From: Ulota crispa
Taxonomy: Eukaryota > Streptophyta > Bryopsida > Orthotrichales > Orthotrichaceae
NCBI GenBank assembly: GCA_963920765.1
Contig: OY987245.1
Span: forward strand, 16,508,727 to 16,572,726
Length of the DNA: 64,000 nt
Reading direction: 5' to 3'
Position numbers and translations under genes: made by a program. Every line of letters starts with the position of its first letter. Within the stretch, counting starts at the first letter, position 1. Under the pieces are notes generated by a model that searched no databases, was not told where the DNA came from, and was given only the letters and a program-made list of their open reading frames with translations. This document shows, in pieces, positions 51,094-62,305 of the stretch.

Positions 51094-51874
51094 TTAACCC
51101 CTAAAGGACCAAAGAGCCCAATATGGCCAAAGGGGGTGCTTGGAGGTGTGAAAGTATACAAAAGAGGCATTTTTAGCTCAAATTTTGGTTTGCCACTCAA
51201 GTCTAAATGGAGTTGTTAGTCCAAGAAAAATTTCTGATCGGCTTGTTGTTCCTTGAAGCGCCTCCTTTGCTCTAGATTCTACATGGAATATGGAAAATAT
51301 TCTATTTTTTCAACAATTAGGAGATGAATGTCTTTGGGCAAACAAAGGGAATGGCTTAGAGAGCGGATGGGATGGGTACTCTCATGGCTCCTATTGTACA
51401 AGGGAGAAGTTTGGTGATGTGTCATTTTTTTTTCTTGATTTGGGCTCGGTTCTCTAAAGCAAGGAGCTAGTGGAATCTAGCTACTTTGAGTGACCATATC
51501 TTTTGGAGTTTTTATCCTTTCGTGGAGTTTTTTTTTTTTTTTTCCATCAAGTATAGCAAGACACAATCTCATGGGATCAGCCATTAGGTAAATCTTTATT
51601 TTGAGAAAATATTACATGAAAGTCCAAAATCCATATTTTGAGCTGTTACCCAAATTGGAAAACATGAGATTCTCAACGGTGGGGATTTTGCAAATTTACT
51701 TGGATTTGAAATCAAATTCATTTAAAACATTTGATTTATAGTTGGACTTGGGTATTGAATGACCAGTTTGGATTATATGATTACTTGTTCAACTTTTGAA
51801 AAACTCGGGGAATGTGTTGAAGGTTTCATGTTGGAGGTACGCTGAATTTTCTTAGCAAGACGCTTAGGGGTTAA
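51094..51874. mobile_element. TTAA-bounded piggyBac-like element, 780 bp
   Basis: TTAACCCCTAAAGGACCAAA at the left and GCAAGACGCTTAGGGGTTAA at the right. It is the longest of the TTAA family in the window, and no transposase ORF was found. Confidence 0.7.
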
Positions 51875-52130
51875 GTAAAAAGAAAAATGATCTTCAAAGG
51901 TTTTAGTGTGACATGGGACATGTTCAAATTTTGTAAAATAGATATTTTATTATGATAATCAATTTTTTTCTATTTGTCTCATACATGGTAACTAAGTTTG
52001 TATCTTTGGACATGTTGTAGTGTTTATTTGGTGAAAATATAACTAAAAATTAAAAAAATATATTTTACAAAATTTGGACATATCACATGTCACACTAAAC
52101 CTTTTGAACATCATTATTCTTTTTACTTAA
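51871..52130. mobile_element. Second TTAA-bounded MITE in the same nest
   Basis: TTAAGTAAAAAGAAAAATGA at the left is mirrored by TCATTATTCTTTTTACTTAA, with TIRs continuing through GTGTGACATG. It shares the TTAA at 51871 with the preceding element. The ends differ from the CCCC-type family. Confidence 0.65.
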
Positions 52131-52926
52131 GGAGTTTTTTTAGCATGAAAGATGTGTATGAATGTGCATATGGATGTTACCTATATACCCATGCAACCAA
52201 ATCTCCAAAATTCATGATTAATGTTTTTCAATCAATTTTCTTATAAAACCATGTAAAACCATGATTTGTGACACAAACAAATTTATCAAAATTTGGATTT
52301 TAGTTTGTTGGAATTGCATTTTGGTATGCTTGGTTGGATTGGGGTAAGAATGAATTAAAAAAACTCAAGATCAAAAAAGCCCAATTGACCTCAATTTCAT
52401 ATCCCAACATGACATCACCTCTATGTGAACAAATAGAGACCGGCAATCTTTATTCAAGGCTATTGTACATCCTTGTAATTACATCTATTCATTTTCACAA
52501 ACTTTCCAAGATTTCAAAGGTGACGGTTGTGAGGACAGTGACGCTTATGGATGTTCCTACCTTATTGCAATGTCATTTCAACATAAGATCCCTTGCCTTT
52601 TGTTGTTCATGCATTCCCGTTTACCCTCCAAACAACAGGACTAGTGTTCAGAAAGATTGTGAGTTTCTTTGATAAAAATCCTACATTTTCATTTTCAACT
52701 GCTTAGTGCATGCACAAGATAATGCTTACATATTTAAGCTATAATCAGATGGCTTCCAAAATTCTAACCGATTTTTATCTGATTGGTTCAAATTTCAATT
52801 GATTTGTTTAACATCTCATTTGGCTGACTTTCTATGATTTTTTTGAACCTTCCCACACATTGAACGGGACCATAAGTCAAAATTCCCCCATAGCCATCCC
52901 TTATCCTATAAGAGAAGGGATATTTT

Positions 52927-53168
52927 TTATATCACAAATATTCTTGGATCAAAATTTTAGGCGCTTGTTTTGTTGTGCATGTCACTTTTTTCCTTCGTGC
53001 ATATGCATAACAAGAAAGAAGTAGTGTATGCACAAAAGAAGAAAGAAGTGACATACATAACAAAACAAATGCCAATAAATGTTGGTCAAGGGTATTTGTG
53101 ATATTTATGAAAAAAAGGTATCTATGAATATATTGCAAACTTCAAGGGTATCCATGAAATTTTTTTCC
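52927..53168. mobile_element. Fold-back MITE, family A, copy 5, left end missing
   Basis: Starts inside the family consensus at TATCACAAATATTCTTGG and ends CCATGAAATTTTTTTCC. The outer 50 bp or so of the left arm are absent. Confidence 0.7.
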
Positions 53169-53201
53169 AACAAGAGACTTACAAGTATTAATTTTTAAAA
53201 G

Positions 53202-53614
53202 GGGATTGATATGTCTACCACATCCTTTTAGCTATTCTACCACACTCCCGGGGTAATTTTTAGATTTCTATCATCAAATAGTTGAATTTGAGAATTTGGA
53301 ATTCAAATTTGGACTTAGAGACCTTGATTTTGTTAAGAACCATAAAATAAATGTTGTAATTGAACAACACCCAATGAAAAAGCTTAGCTCGGGGGAAAAG
53401 TGTTACTTTTAGTATTTTTATAAAAAAAAGATAAACTTTTGTATTGGGTGTTGTCCAATTAGAACCTTTTTACGATTCTAGACTAAATCACGGTCTCTAA
53501 ATCCAAATCTGAATTCCAAATTCTCAAGTTTAGTTTTTAAATGGTAGAAATCTAAAATTTACCCCAGAGGTGTGGTAGAATAGCTGAAAGGTTGTGGTAG
53601 ACATATCAATACCC
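53202..53614. mobile_element. MITE family F, copy 2, with perfect 9-bp TSD
   Basis: GGGATTGATATGTCTACCAC and GTGGTAGACATATCAATACCC ends. TTTTTAAAA flanks both sides exactly (ending 53200 and starting 53615). The interior matches the copy at 15131-15541. Confidence 0.85.
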
Positions 53615-53670
53615 TTTTTAAAATCATTCAATATCCAACACCTCTCAGCATCCCTTTAGTTCGAGACCTG

Positions 53671-53722
53671 CACTCGGGACCTGAGCTTCGGACCTGAGCT
53701 TCGGACCTGAGCTTCGGACCTG
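53671..53722. repeat. 13-bp tandem repeat, about four units
   Basis: GACCTGAGCTTCG is repeated, upstream of the cytochrome b5 reductase gene. Confidence 0.85.
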
Positions 53723-54103
53723 GGCGAAATCCGTTCAACGCTGTCGTCCTCCCAGTCAAATCTATGATAAATCAAAATAAGGGCAACCAGAAATATTATC
53801 TACGAAATCTACCAAAACAAAGTAGACGAAGCCCCCCCCCTGCTCCTCGCAAAAAGCCCCTCGTCATGGAAAGCGTGCCGAGTGTCAATTTGCGTCGTCG
53901 CCACTTTCTCAAGCTCCTTCCCTGTTTTGCATTGTCGTAGTTCCGTTTGCATTCGATTCTGGCAAGTCCGTCATTCCGAGGATCTCTCACAGAGGATCCA
54001 CTCCGCCGGAGATTTGAGATTGTATTAGAAACCTAGCTTAGTACTTAGGAATTCTGGTAGGAATTCAGGGTGATTAACTTATTTTCTGAGCGTTGCGTTC
54101 GAA

Positions 54104-57100
54104 ATGGCGATGGCTATGGCGATGCGTAGAGCGGGACGAGCGCCCGGGGCTTTGATGCGCAGGACGGAATGGTGTAGTGGCATTGGCGCTCGTTCTCTGG
54201 CGTCTGTTGCTGTGCGTGTCGAGGACGACGGTCCATCAGGATCGACATCCTCCTTTGGGAGAAATGCATTGGGAGCGTTTAGTGCTCTTCTAGGAGCAGG
54301 CGCGCTTTACTCGTCTTGCCAGCAAACGGTACAGCTGAAGAATGAAACGTTGACAGATTTTGTATTGAGCTTGTTTTTTGATAGAGTTTTTAGTGATCTT
54401 GTTAGCAATTGGAAGGGGAATAATGGAGTTTGTCTTATTTGGACATTGTATGCAGAAGTTATGAATGTTCAAAGTTTTTATTTGCACATGACTCTACAAC
54501 GCGTTTAACTTAACTTCTTAGATCTAGACGACCTAGGGCGCAGTTCATTTCTAAAGTCTATTTGGGATCATTTTTGGTAAGAAGTTCACTTTTAATTGCT
54601 GATTCATAAGTCAAGATTTTAAATGTCTGGAACATTATTTGGGATGATTTCTAACATTTTTGAATTGTTTTCATTGCTCCTAAGCATTCTATGTTAATAG
54701 TATAGGGTTGAGCAGCTTCGTTGCTGAACGTTTGACCTTTTACTTACATGTTCAACATTGACTTGTTTAAGAATAATTTTATTCTGCATCATTTTCTTTT
54801 TACGTGCCTGTAAGTTATATGTGATGTTTTGTGAATGACAGATCAATTCAGAGCCAGCTGCTACCGAAGAATCTACTCCAAAGATGGGTGAGCTTTTAAT
54901 CCAGATAATGATTTCTTACCTTTGAATCGCTCTTGATCAGTGTATTCACGAATGTGACAAGTACGCTAGTGCTTGACTAGATTTCAGCTTGGTACGTGGT
55001 TTCTGTTTGCAAATTAGTCAACTTTTAGTTAAATTGCAAATGAGGCGTGACGATGAGGTGGATGATTGACTAGAACGAGAAGAATGTAGGCATTTGCTCA
55101 TTTTTTGTATCTATGGATTTATGTGAGAATACGGTGGATTAAAAGCGATGTTTGTTGCAGCATTGAATCCGAATGAGTTTGTGAAGTTTAACGTGACCGA
55201 AGTCCTTGAAGTTAATCACAACACTAAAATATACAGGTAAGCTACCGGGCTTTACTCTGTTATCTTCCTGGTAGTACATGTATTAGTTAAGGTCGAATTG
55301 TTCTGTTGCTTTGGGCTGCGGCGCTTGAATTTTTGGTTGTTGTAAACAGAGCCTCATGTTACTTTGTTCAATTGTTTGCTGTTGGCCGAACAGATTCACT
55401 TTTGATTCTCAAGAAGCGCTTGGCCTTAGTGTTGCGTCCTGTTTGATCACCAAGTAAGACTTCAACTCCTTTTTTGTGAACAACGGAATGTGTAAAACGA
55501 TTGTGATGCATCTCTCTCTACCTTGAATTTCTAATTCAAAGACCAGCATGCAGAATATGTGAGGATTGTTCTTTTCGGTCATTTGATTTTTCGAAAGGCT
55601 GCCAGTAGCTACCCGTGAAAGTAATTTCCAGGATCCTCCGATTCATGTGCTTTTTCTGGCAGGGCTGAAATCGGCCAAAAGAAAGATGGAAGCCCAAATT
55701 TTGTCATCCGTCCGTGAGTACTTCTTTTGTCCAACCTTGTCCTGAGTTCACAATTGCAGATTATGCAAGGTTATGGTTTCTTTGATTATAATTGGATTCG
55801 TTTAGTGATTAGTTTCATGGCATATGGTCTCTTATGCGTTTCTTTCCGATTTATTTGGCCAATTTATACAACGTGTCGTAAAATTGAAATATTTTGCTGT
55901 AGGATATTTCAAAGTTGGGACACATGGATTTTTTAAATTTAAATGAGAACTACGTTTACATTCACATGCTTTTAATGTGTAGGTACACGCCCATTTCTCC
56001 TCCCGATTCAAAGGGTTACTTCGACTTGATGGTTAAGGTGAGAGCAATCAAATGCAGGCATATGAGGAGTACAGGTGTCTGTTTTTTCTATTATTGTTCG
56101 TATCGTGTTTTTCGTCTCTTACAATTATTCTGTACCTTTGCAGATATATCCACAGGGAAAAATGACTCAGCATATGGCAACTCTTAAACCAGGAGATTAT
56201 TTGGAGGTTAAAGGGTATATCTCTGAAACAATATATAAATGTCGTTATGATATTATTTTGAAATGTCGTCCGAAGGGTTGATGCTGCCTACTTCTCCGGA
56301 GTTGAAGTTAACGTGATGTAGGTGACATTCATTTACATTTATGGCTCCTAAGTGACGTACTTCGTTGTTTCTGTTAGGCCTATCCCGAAGCTCCCCTACA
56401 AGCCCAACATGAAGAAAGAAATTGGAATGGTGAGGTCATTCCCCGTAGAGCTACCTAATTGTTTTTCAACACGTTGAGAGTATCAGTGGCTTGCTTCTGT
56501 TGACCGATGCTTGCTGGCTGGTGTGGTTGATTCTTCTTCCCTAACCAATGAGCGATTGCTTCGGATTTGCAGGTCGCTGGAGGTACAGGGATTACCCCTA
56601 TGCTGCAGGTCATTGATGCCATTGTTTCTAACCCCGAGGACAATACACAGGTTCGCCAATTAAACTTTTTCGCCGTAGGGATTTTATTCTGTTTAAATGC
56701 CATTCTTAGCTTGCAGGAACGAGATGGCCTTTTTTTGGATTGTTAGGAATTTGAATGCTGGGGAGCTCTAATTTCCCGAGTTTTGGGTAGCTTGTGAGAG
56801 CAATTTTTTCCAGATGGTCGTGTATTTGCCGGAGAGTTATGCTGTTCTCTTATTCTTAACTTTGGACTTCAGGTCTCGCTTGTTTTTGCAAACACATCAC
56901 CTTCCGACATTTTGTTGAAAGGGAAATTGGATGCCATTGCGTTCGCTCATCCTAATTTTAAGGTATTCGCATGAATACGAACTTACAGTTGCATTTGTAG
57001 TAGCTTTTTTTGCAAAATTTTCGCATATTCCTTTCAAGGTGTGTTGCATGTGTCCACTTTTTGTGCTGGTCTGGTTGAACTCTCACGGTTTAACATGGGT

Positions 57101-57850
57101 GATTGACTACCTAATTCCATTGACTTATGATCTTTTCTTTCTAAACTCAGCAGTTCGTTATGCTGAAGACTTGCACTTATGTCTCTTGTGGCAGGTTTTC
57201 TACGTAGTAGACAAACCAACAGAGGATTGGAAGGGTGGTAAGGGATTTCTGAACAAGGATGTTCTCTTGAAAGGATTGCCAACTCCTTCGGAGGATGCTC
57301 TTGTCTTGGTACCTCGTCTTCAACTTCTATCCCATCATTCGTACAAGTATTATCTGTATTTTTTTACACTGAAGCTTTTCAGGACATGTGACTTACTTCG
57401 TAGTAGCTGACGTTGGACCGAGTACCTGTTAAAAATCGCTCTGACTTTGTTAGGTTCGGAAGCTTTGGTGTTGGGGATCAAATCGGGTTTAGGGTGCTAA
57501 TACTGAAATTTAAAGAGGGGACGTTTTGTCTGTTCGAATTGCAGGTATGTGGACCTCCTGGAATGATGAACATTGTTTCAGGAGATAAAGCTCCAGATAA
57601 ATCTCAGGGAGAGGTAAATATACTGTGCCTTCGGTGTACCGAGAATTAAGACCATTTGTAATCTTTCTGTTTCTCTGCAATGATCCATGAACGACGTAGC
57701 TATTGTATCAATCAATCCAGATGTAAGTTATCGATTATAATTTGGCAAGGCGGACATCAAGCTTATCAAGATGTATTGTTGGTTTGTGTGCAGTTGGTTG
57801 GCATCCTCAAGGATCTTGGATACACTTCGGAGCAAGTCTACAAGTTCTAA
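54104..57850 (+). CDS. CBR2: NADH-cytochrome b5 reductase, mitochondrial type
   Basis: Thirteen exons close in phase to 347 aa: 54104-54328, 54842-54887, 55161-55236, 55394-55453, 55663-55713, 55983-56037, 56144-56214, 56378-56429, 56573-56650, 56873-56962, 57195-57308, 57545-57613 and 57794-57850. The N-terminus is an Arg-rich presequence (MAMAMAMRRAGRAPGALMRR) followed by a hydrophobic segment (LGAFSALLGAGALYSS), as in mitochondrial CBRs. The FAD site is IRPYTPISPPD, then GKMTQHMATLKPGDYLEVKG. The NADH site is GGTGITPMLQ, with VCGPPGMM near the C-terminus. The family passes electrons from NADH to cytochrome b5. The symbol follows the Arabidopsis mitochondrial enzyme and rests on the presequence. 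Confidence 0.93.
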
Positions 57851-58814
57851 ATTTGATCACTTAGGACCTCTGTCTATTCCGAGGTCCATCTGATCCCATG
57901 AATCTAGGTCATAGTTGAGTATTGCAGAGCAAGTGAGGGTTGCCGCTACCATCTGAATGTGATGCAAGCGTCCACAGTGAGGTTTAGATTCAAATGTTTC
58001 CTTGTTGACAAATTTAACAGGTATCTTCTTAGAATCTGGAAAATTGTGTATTATTGGGGGTTCTTGAATTGTTGCAGAAAAAATCACTCAAAAGTATTCC
58101 CGAAGTCTTCTATGCACTCTTCTGAGTTGGATGAATCCATCCTGACTGTCTCGTGCATTGTCACTCAGATGATACTGTTTCCACAGGTACCTTTAGGACG
58201 CTCGTGTGAACAAGACTATTTGCTCCTGTTCATTTCCAACACCCTTCTTCTCGAGATTCGTGGCCCTCTTTGACTCTTCATCATCTTCTCATCGCTCTGT
58301 CTTTCGCTAACCTGACAATGAATTTTAATACTTTCATTCCGATATCAGTTTCGCCAGATTGCCGGTTTCGATCTTCCTGGAGCTGGGACCGAGGAGAATA
58401 GGCACTGCATTACGAGTTTCTCTTGAAGGTGAGTGAGCTTCAGCAGTGGTGGCAGCAACGCCTCGCAGATTCAGAGCTTCACAACTGTACCCGTCGCTTT
58501 GTCCGTGGGAGTAAAAAGTCCTGTGAGCAAACAGAAAACCCGAAATGCTCATAATTAGATTGACAATTTCCTTAAAAACCTAAATTTAAGATGTAATATT
58601 TCATAGGCACAACGAGGGATGTGTAGGAAACATATATTTTCGAAATGGACATAGATAATCTGACTATTTCCTCTGCAACGTAACCTAATTGACTTGAGCC
58701 CTGGCGTCGTCTCATGGAAGGTCCCGACCTCGCAAGCGGCCTGCGAGCGCTGCGGCGAGCGCTTGGCCTGTAGGAGACCCAGTAACTTGTGACTGCTGCG
58801 GCAAGCAATATGCA
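57851..58814. other. 3' flank of CBR and upstream region of next gene
   Basis: Moderate GC and no convincing domain in any frame. Probably the 3' UTR of the reductase and the promoter of the gene at 58815. Confidence 0.4.
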
Positions 58815-60164
58815 ATGGCTGTCACGCAACAGAGATCTGACAAGCTACTCGCTGCGCTGGATTCCGCCATCCCCAGGCACCGCTACAAGACGACCATAGG
58901 TGTGAAGACCAAAGGACGAGGGTTTGCTCGCCCGACCAAAGCAAGTACTCTGAAGCAAGTCGTGCAAGCTCCTCTTATGGACAGTGCGAAGAGCGAGAGT
59001 GTAGTCATGTTGAAAAACCTGGCCAAGGTGCTGGTCGACCGCATTGAGGCTGCATGTGCGGCTCGGAACCGACCTCCGGTAACAAACCCTAAACAAACCC
59101 TGAACACCGCTTCACAGTCTCACTTACAACATGGACCAAACCTTGGGAGATGTGCGATTCAAGAGGTTGCCAGTTCACGCGAGTGTGCATCCGGTTTAGA
59201 TGTTGATGAATTATGCACAGTAGCTGCAGAAAAGGATCACTCACCTTCTCTCAGTACTCAACAATGTACTCAACTTGATGATAGATCACGTCAATGTATC
59301 CCAGAATCAAACAGGAGTTGCGAAACTCCGAACCGTGGTAGCAGCAGCAGTAGCAGCATCTGTGAAAGCTCGGAGCCTTGCAGAGCCAATGATTCTCGTC
59401 TCAGTTCACAATCAAACCCTTGTGGCAGCACCTGGGAAAGTTGCAGGCCGCATGATTCTCGTCCCAGTTCACAACCAAATTTCAGCGGTGGCACCTCTGA
59501 AACATTTGGAGGTCTGGATTCTCGGCCGAGCTCAAGGACGCCTTCTCGAGAATGGACTGGAACTCCAGTACGCAAAGTCTCATCTCTCAGGTCTCGAATG
59601 CTCACTCTGAAGAAGGTGAACGTAGGCTTGGATGACCTAGAAATCAAACCTCCCCCAAAAGGAGTGCATTCTACGTCAGGCCGGAAGATGTGGTCCCCCG
59701 GTCTGCGGTCTCTGGTGGTTGCCCAAGTGAAGAACCTGGCAACACCACCACGCCGGCCACATGGTATTTCGAAACTGGTCCAGAGCAGTAGCAGCTCCAA
59801 GCCTTTGCAAAAAGGGGTGAAAAACAAAGTGGAGTCGGCACAGAAGGATGCGGAAAATTCGGAACTGGAGGAGCCGAATGAAACTATCTGGGCAGATGTG
59901 GTACAGAATGTGTTCGACGAGGTTCTTGGAGACCCAGGAAAACAACCAAGCCATGTTGCAGACAAGAAACACCAAAACCAACCTGTTTCCGGGCCACCTC
60001 ACGAATCCGAAGAATGGATCATTCAGACGCAAAGCATTAAATATTCGTATTCAACAGACAGTAAGATCTCCTCTCCCGACTCTGAAGTCAACAAACATTG
60101 CCTAGAACATGACTCTTCGCCTGAATCAGACAAACAAGGTGGCTCTTGCAGAATGAAATGGTGA
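58815..60164 (+). CDS. Unknown Ser-rich, largely disordered protein
   Basis: One open frame of 449 codons starts at an ATG (MAVTQQRSDKLLAALDSAIP). The first 90 residues look folded or helical (KSESVVMLKNLAKVLVDRIE). The middle is Ser/Pro/Arg-rich with repeated motifs of the form DSR(L/P)SSQ (NDSRLSSQSNP, HDSRPSSQPN, LDSRPSSRTPS). A later acidic-helical block reads EEPNETIWADVVQNVFDEVL. I recognise no family. A weak donor at 60140 (CAAG/GTGGCT) would join in phase to the open frame at 60447, so the true protein may be longer (about 750 aa). Confidence 0.6.
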   Translation: MAVTQQRSDKLLAALDSAIPRHRYKTTIGVKTKGRGFARPTKASTLKQVVQAPLMDSAKSESVVMLKNLAKVLVDRIEAACAARNRPPVTNPKQTLNTASQSHLQHGPNLGRCAIQEVASSRECASGLDVDELCTVAAEKDHSPSLSTQQCTQLDDRSRQCIPESNRSCETPNRGSSSSSSICESSEPCRANDSRLSSQSNPCGSTWESCRPHDSRPSSQPNFSGGTSETFGGLDSRPSSRTPSREWTGTPVRKVSSLRSRMLTLKKVNVGLDDLEIKPPPKGVHSTSGRKMWSPGLRSLVVAQVKNLATPPRRPHGISKLVQSSSSSKPLQKGVKNKVESAQKDAENSELEEPNETIWADVVQNVFDEVLGDPGKQPSHVADKKHQNQPVSGPPHESEEWIIQTQSIKYSYSTDSKISSPDSEVNKHCLEHDSSPESDKQGGSCRMKW

Positions 60165-60446
60165 AGGATTTCGAGAGTCTAAGATGCTTACTAAACTAGA
60201 ATAAACCAGCGGGTGTCAGATTGCGAGCCTCCTGTTCTGCGAGACGAGGCATTTCCCCAATGAAAATTGAAAAATCTACGCAGATGCCCTACATCAAGGA
60301 CGAGATTCCGAGCCTCAGAATTGAAAAGTGGGGGATGAAAGTGGAAAGAAACATTGCACTAGAAGTTGAGAGCTCTGACCACTCTTTATTGACCATTTAA
60401 AGTTGTGAAGAGTTGATCAATTCTCCTTTTGTGTCGTGCACAACAG

Positions 60447-61384
60447 GAGCTGGAGCTGCTCCTGCATTAGCAATAAGAGATGTCCACAGGAGTGCCAACG
60501 TGGACAAGCGCTATCACACAACAACAACCCCACCAACAATCACTGATCCCAACAACTCAACACTACGTAATACGAGAGCAAAGGAAGAGGCCAGCAGCAG
60601 AGCACCAGTCATCTTACCCACATTGGCCAAGTACCACCTGGATAAGATCGAACGGTACAAGAAGTGCGTTGCTGAGAAGCAGTTGAGGGATGCACGTCGG
60701 TCTCAACAGGATTGCTGCAGCCGACCGTCCACAGCACCCGACCCTTACAACATCTTGAACATCTACACAGAGCGGTGTGCTTCGCAAAAACATTCCAAAC
60801 CTCCAGCAACTCAGAAACCGTCAGAACCTGCACACACTTGGGAGGTGGACGGAAGACGAGAAGCGAACAAGCCTACGGTCACCAGCCAACCCTGTTCTAC
60901 AAGGGCATCGGCAACCAATACGGACGAGAATTGCAGAGCAATGTCAGCAGAAAGCATACCTTTTCGAAATCAACTCCTTGAAAGCAGTCGTCCATCGGAG
61001 ATGGACAGGCCACAGGAGAAATCCATCAACTTGCGTCGAGAAACAAGAGGAACAACAGAGCCCTGCCATGAACAATCTAGAAGTGAAAGAAATTCAGATG
61101 TCAAGAACAGGACCACCAGTCGAAAATGGTCCGTGAACAGTGCTGGGGATGACCAGCCATCTTGCAATGCTTTGCAAGACATTCCTGCAAATACCGAAGC
61201 TGTCTCGAAGAAGAGGTTTATGGACCACTGGCCGTGTCTAGATCGGCAAATAGAGGCCTTCATACAAGCACACATCTTACAGTGTTGCATCCTCTTCAAG
61301 AACATCCCCCCAGTTTTTCCAACATTGGACTACCAAGAAGAGATCCAAAGAATTTACGGTGGTCATCCTCTCTCAACTCGATAA
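60447..61384 (+). CDS. Unknown basic protein, probably the 3' exon of the gene at 58815
   Basis: An open frame starts after an acceptor (CACAACAG at 60439-60446); no ATG near its 5' end begins it convincingly. It encodes about 312 residues: Thr/Pro-rich, then a helical LPTLAKYHLDKIERYKKCVA block, a RPSTAPDPYNILNIYTERCA block, a Ser/Arg-rich middle, and a well-formed C-terminal end (DRQIEAFIQAHILQCCILFK, PPVFPTLDYQEEIQRIYGGH). Codon use and composition match 58815-60164. I recognise no family. Confidence 0.5.
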
Positions 61385-62305
61385 AAACCCGGTAAGAAAG
61401 ACTTGGCTAAACGTCAGTGGTCACTCAACTTGGAATATAAATGGAGTCACTACTAGTGTTCTACAACCTCTCACAGAAATTGCTTAGAAAATTCGTACAG
61501 AAGGAGGAAAAAAGTGGCTCCTATACCTAAAGAGCTAACAAATGAATCTTACAACTTTCTGCACGAAGTTTTCTCAGCTGTAAGACTTAGATGAGAAATG
61601 TATACGTTTCTCACAAGCTCACCATGTCTGTCAATCTACGTCCTCGTTCTCATGTTTGTGTGACAGTGTCCCCGGCCATGCCAACATAAGCAGCAAACTG
61701 CATCAAAAGCCATTTACACAGATAGAATTTTCCCAAAAAATCACAGGATCCACCTTACCACCGAGTTTTTGTTTTGTACCTGCATGTTTTAGTTGTCTAC
61801 AAGTGTTCCTAATCCTGCAACGTCTCAAAATCAACATGGTTAGGACGTAGATGTTTAGTGTGATTAGACTGACTCAGGAACTATTAGACAATATGATAAA
61901 GTAGACCAGCCTCATGAATTGGTTCCATGAAGGAATCTTCTCTCTGTAAATTGCTGTTCAAAATCCCTGTTCAAAATCCCCGAAACAGTGAAACTGTACT
62001 GAAAATACTGTTTTTTTTGTCTTTCGCAAGTATGACTATGGCGGCAAACAAGTTTCGAAATACACGATGAGCATGCTCGATTGGGTGTCGGTAAGAGAAA
62101 AGATACATTGATATGACCAAAGAATCTGGTCAGAGATGTGTACTTACAAGCGACTGCGAGTCAGTCACAAAGAGCTCTCCCCCCTCTAATTCTGGTTTCG
62201 TGTGCTTGATAAAATTTAGTTTAAGAATCGAGAATAATTTATAAAGAAAAAAAAAGAAAAAAAGAAGAAAACAGGAAAAAATAAAAATCTTCTTTCTTTT
62301 CATGC
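61385..62305. other. Region between convergent genes
   Basis: 3' UTRs of the genes on either side are likely. A purine-rich A/G tract lies at 62245-62282. No gene is seen. Confidence 0.4.

Larger units (their letters stand above)
50757..52464. mobile_element. Long-arm fold-back element inserted at GTAC
   Basis: Arms of about 335 bp (50757-51093 and 52131-52464) are inverted copies, from AATAGCCTCAAATAAAGATT to TTTCATGCTAAAAAAATCCC. GTAC flanks both ends, while the family C copy at 33 kb has one uninterrupted GTAAATCC at this point. The centre holds two TTAA-bounded elements. No ORF is supported. Confidence 0.7.
50537..52562. mobile_element. TA-flanked MITE family C, copy 3, with 1.7 kb insertion
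   Basis: Ends AGGTAGGAGCACCCATAAG and CGCTTATGGATGTTCCTACCT, flanked by TA. The outer sequence matches 32873-33555 on both sides of the insertion 50757-52464. Confidence 0.75.
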
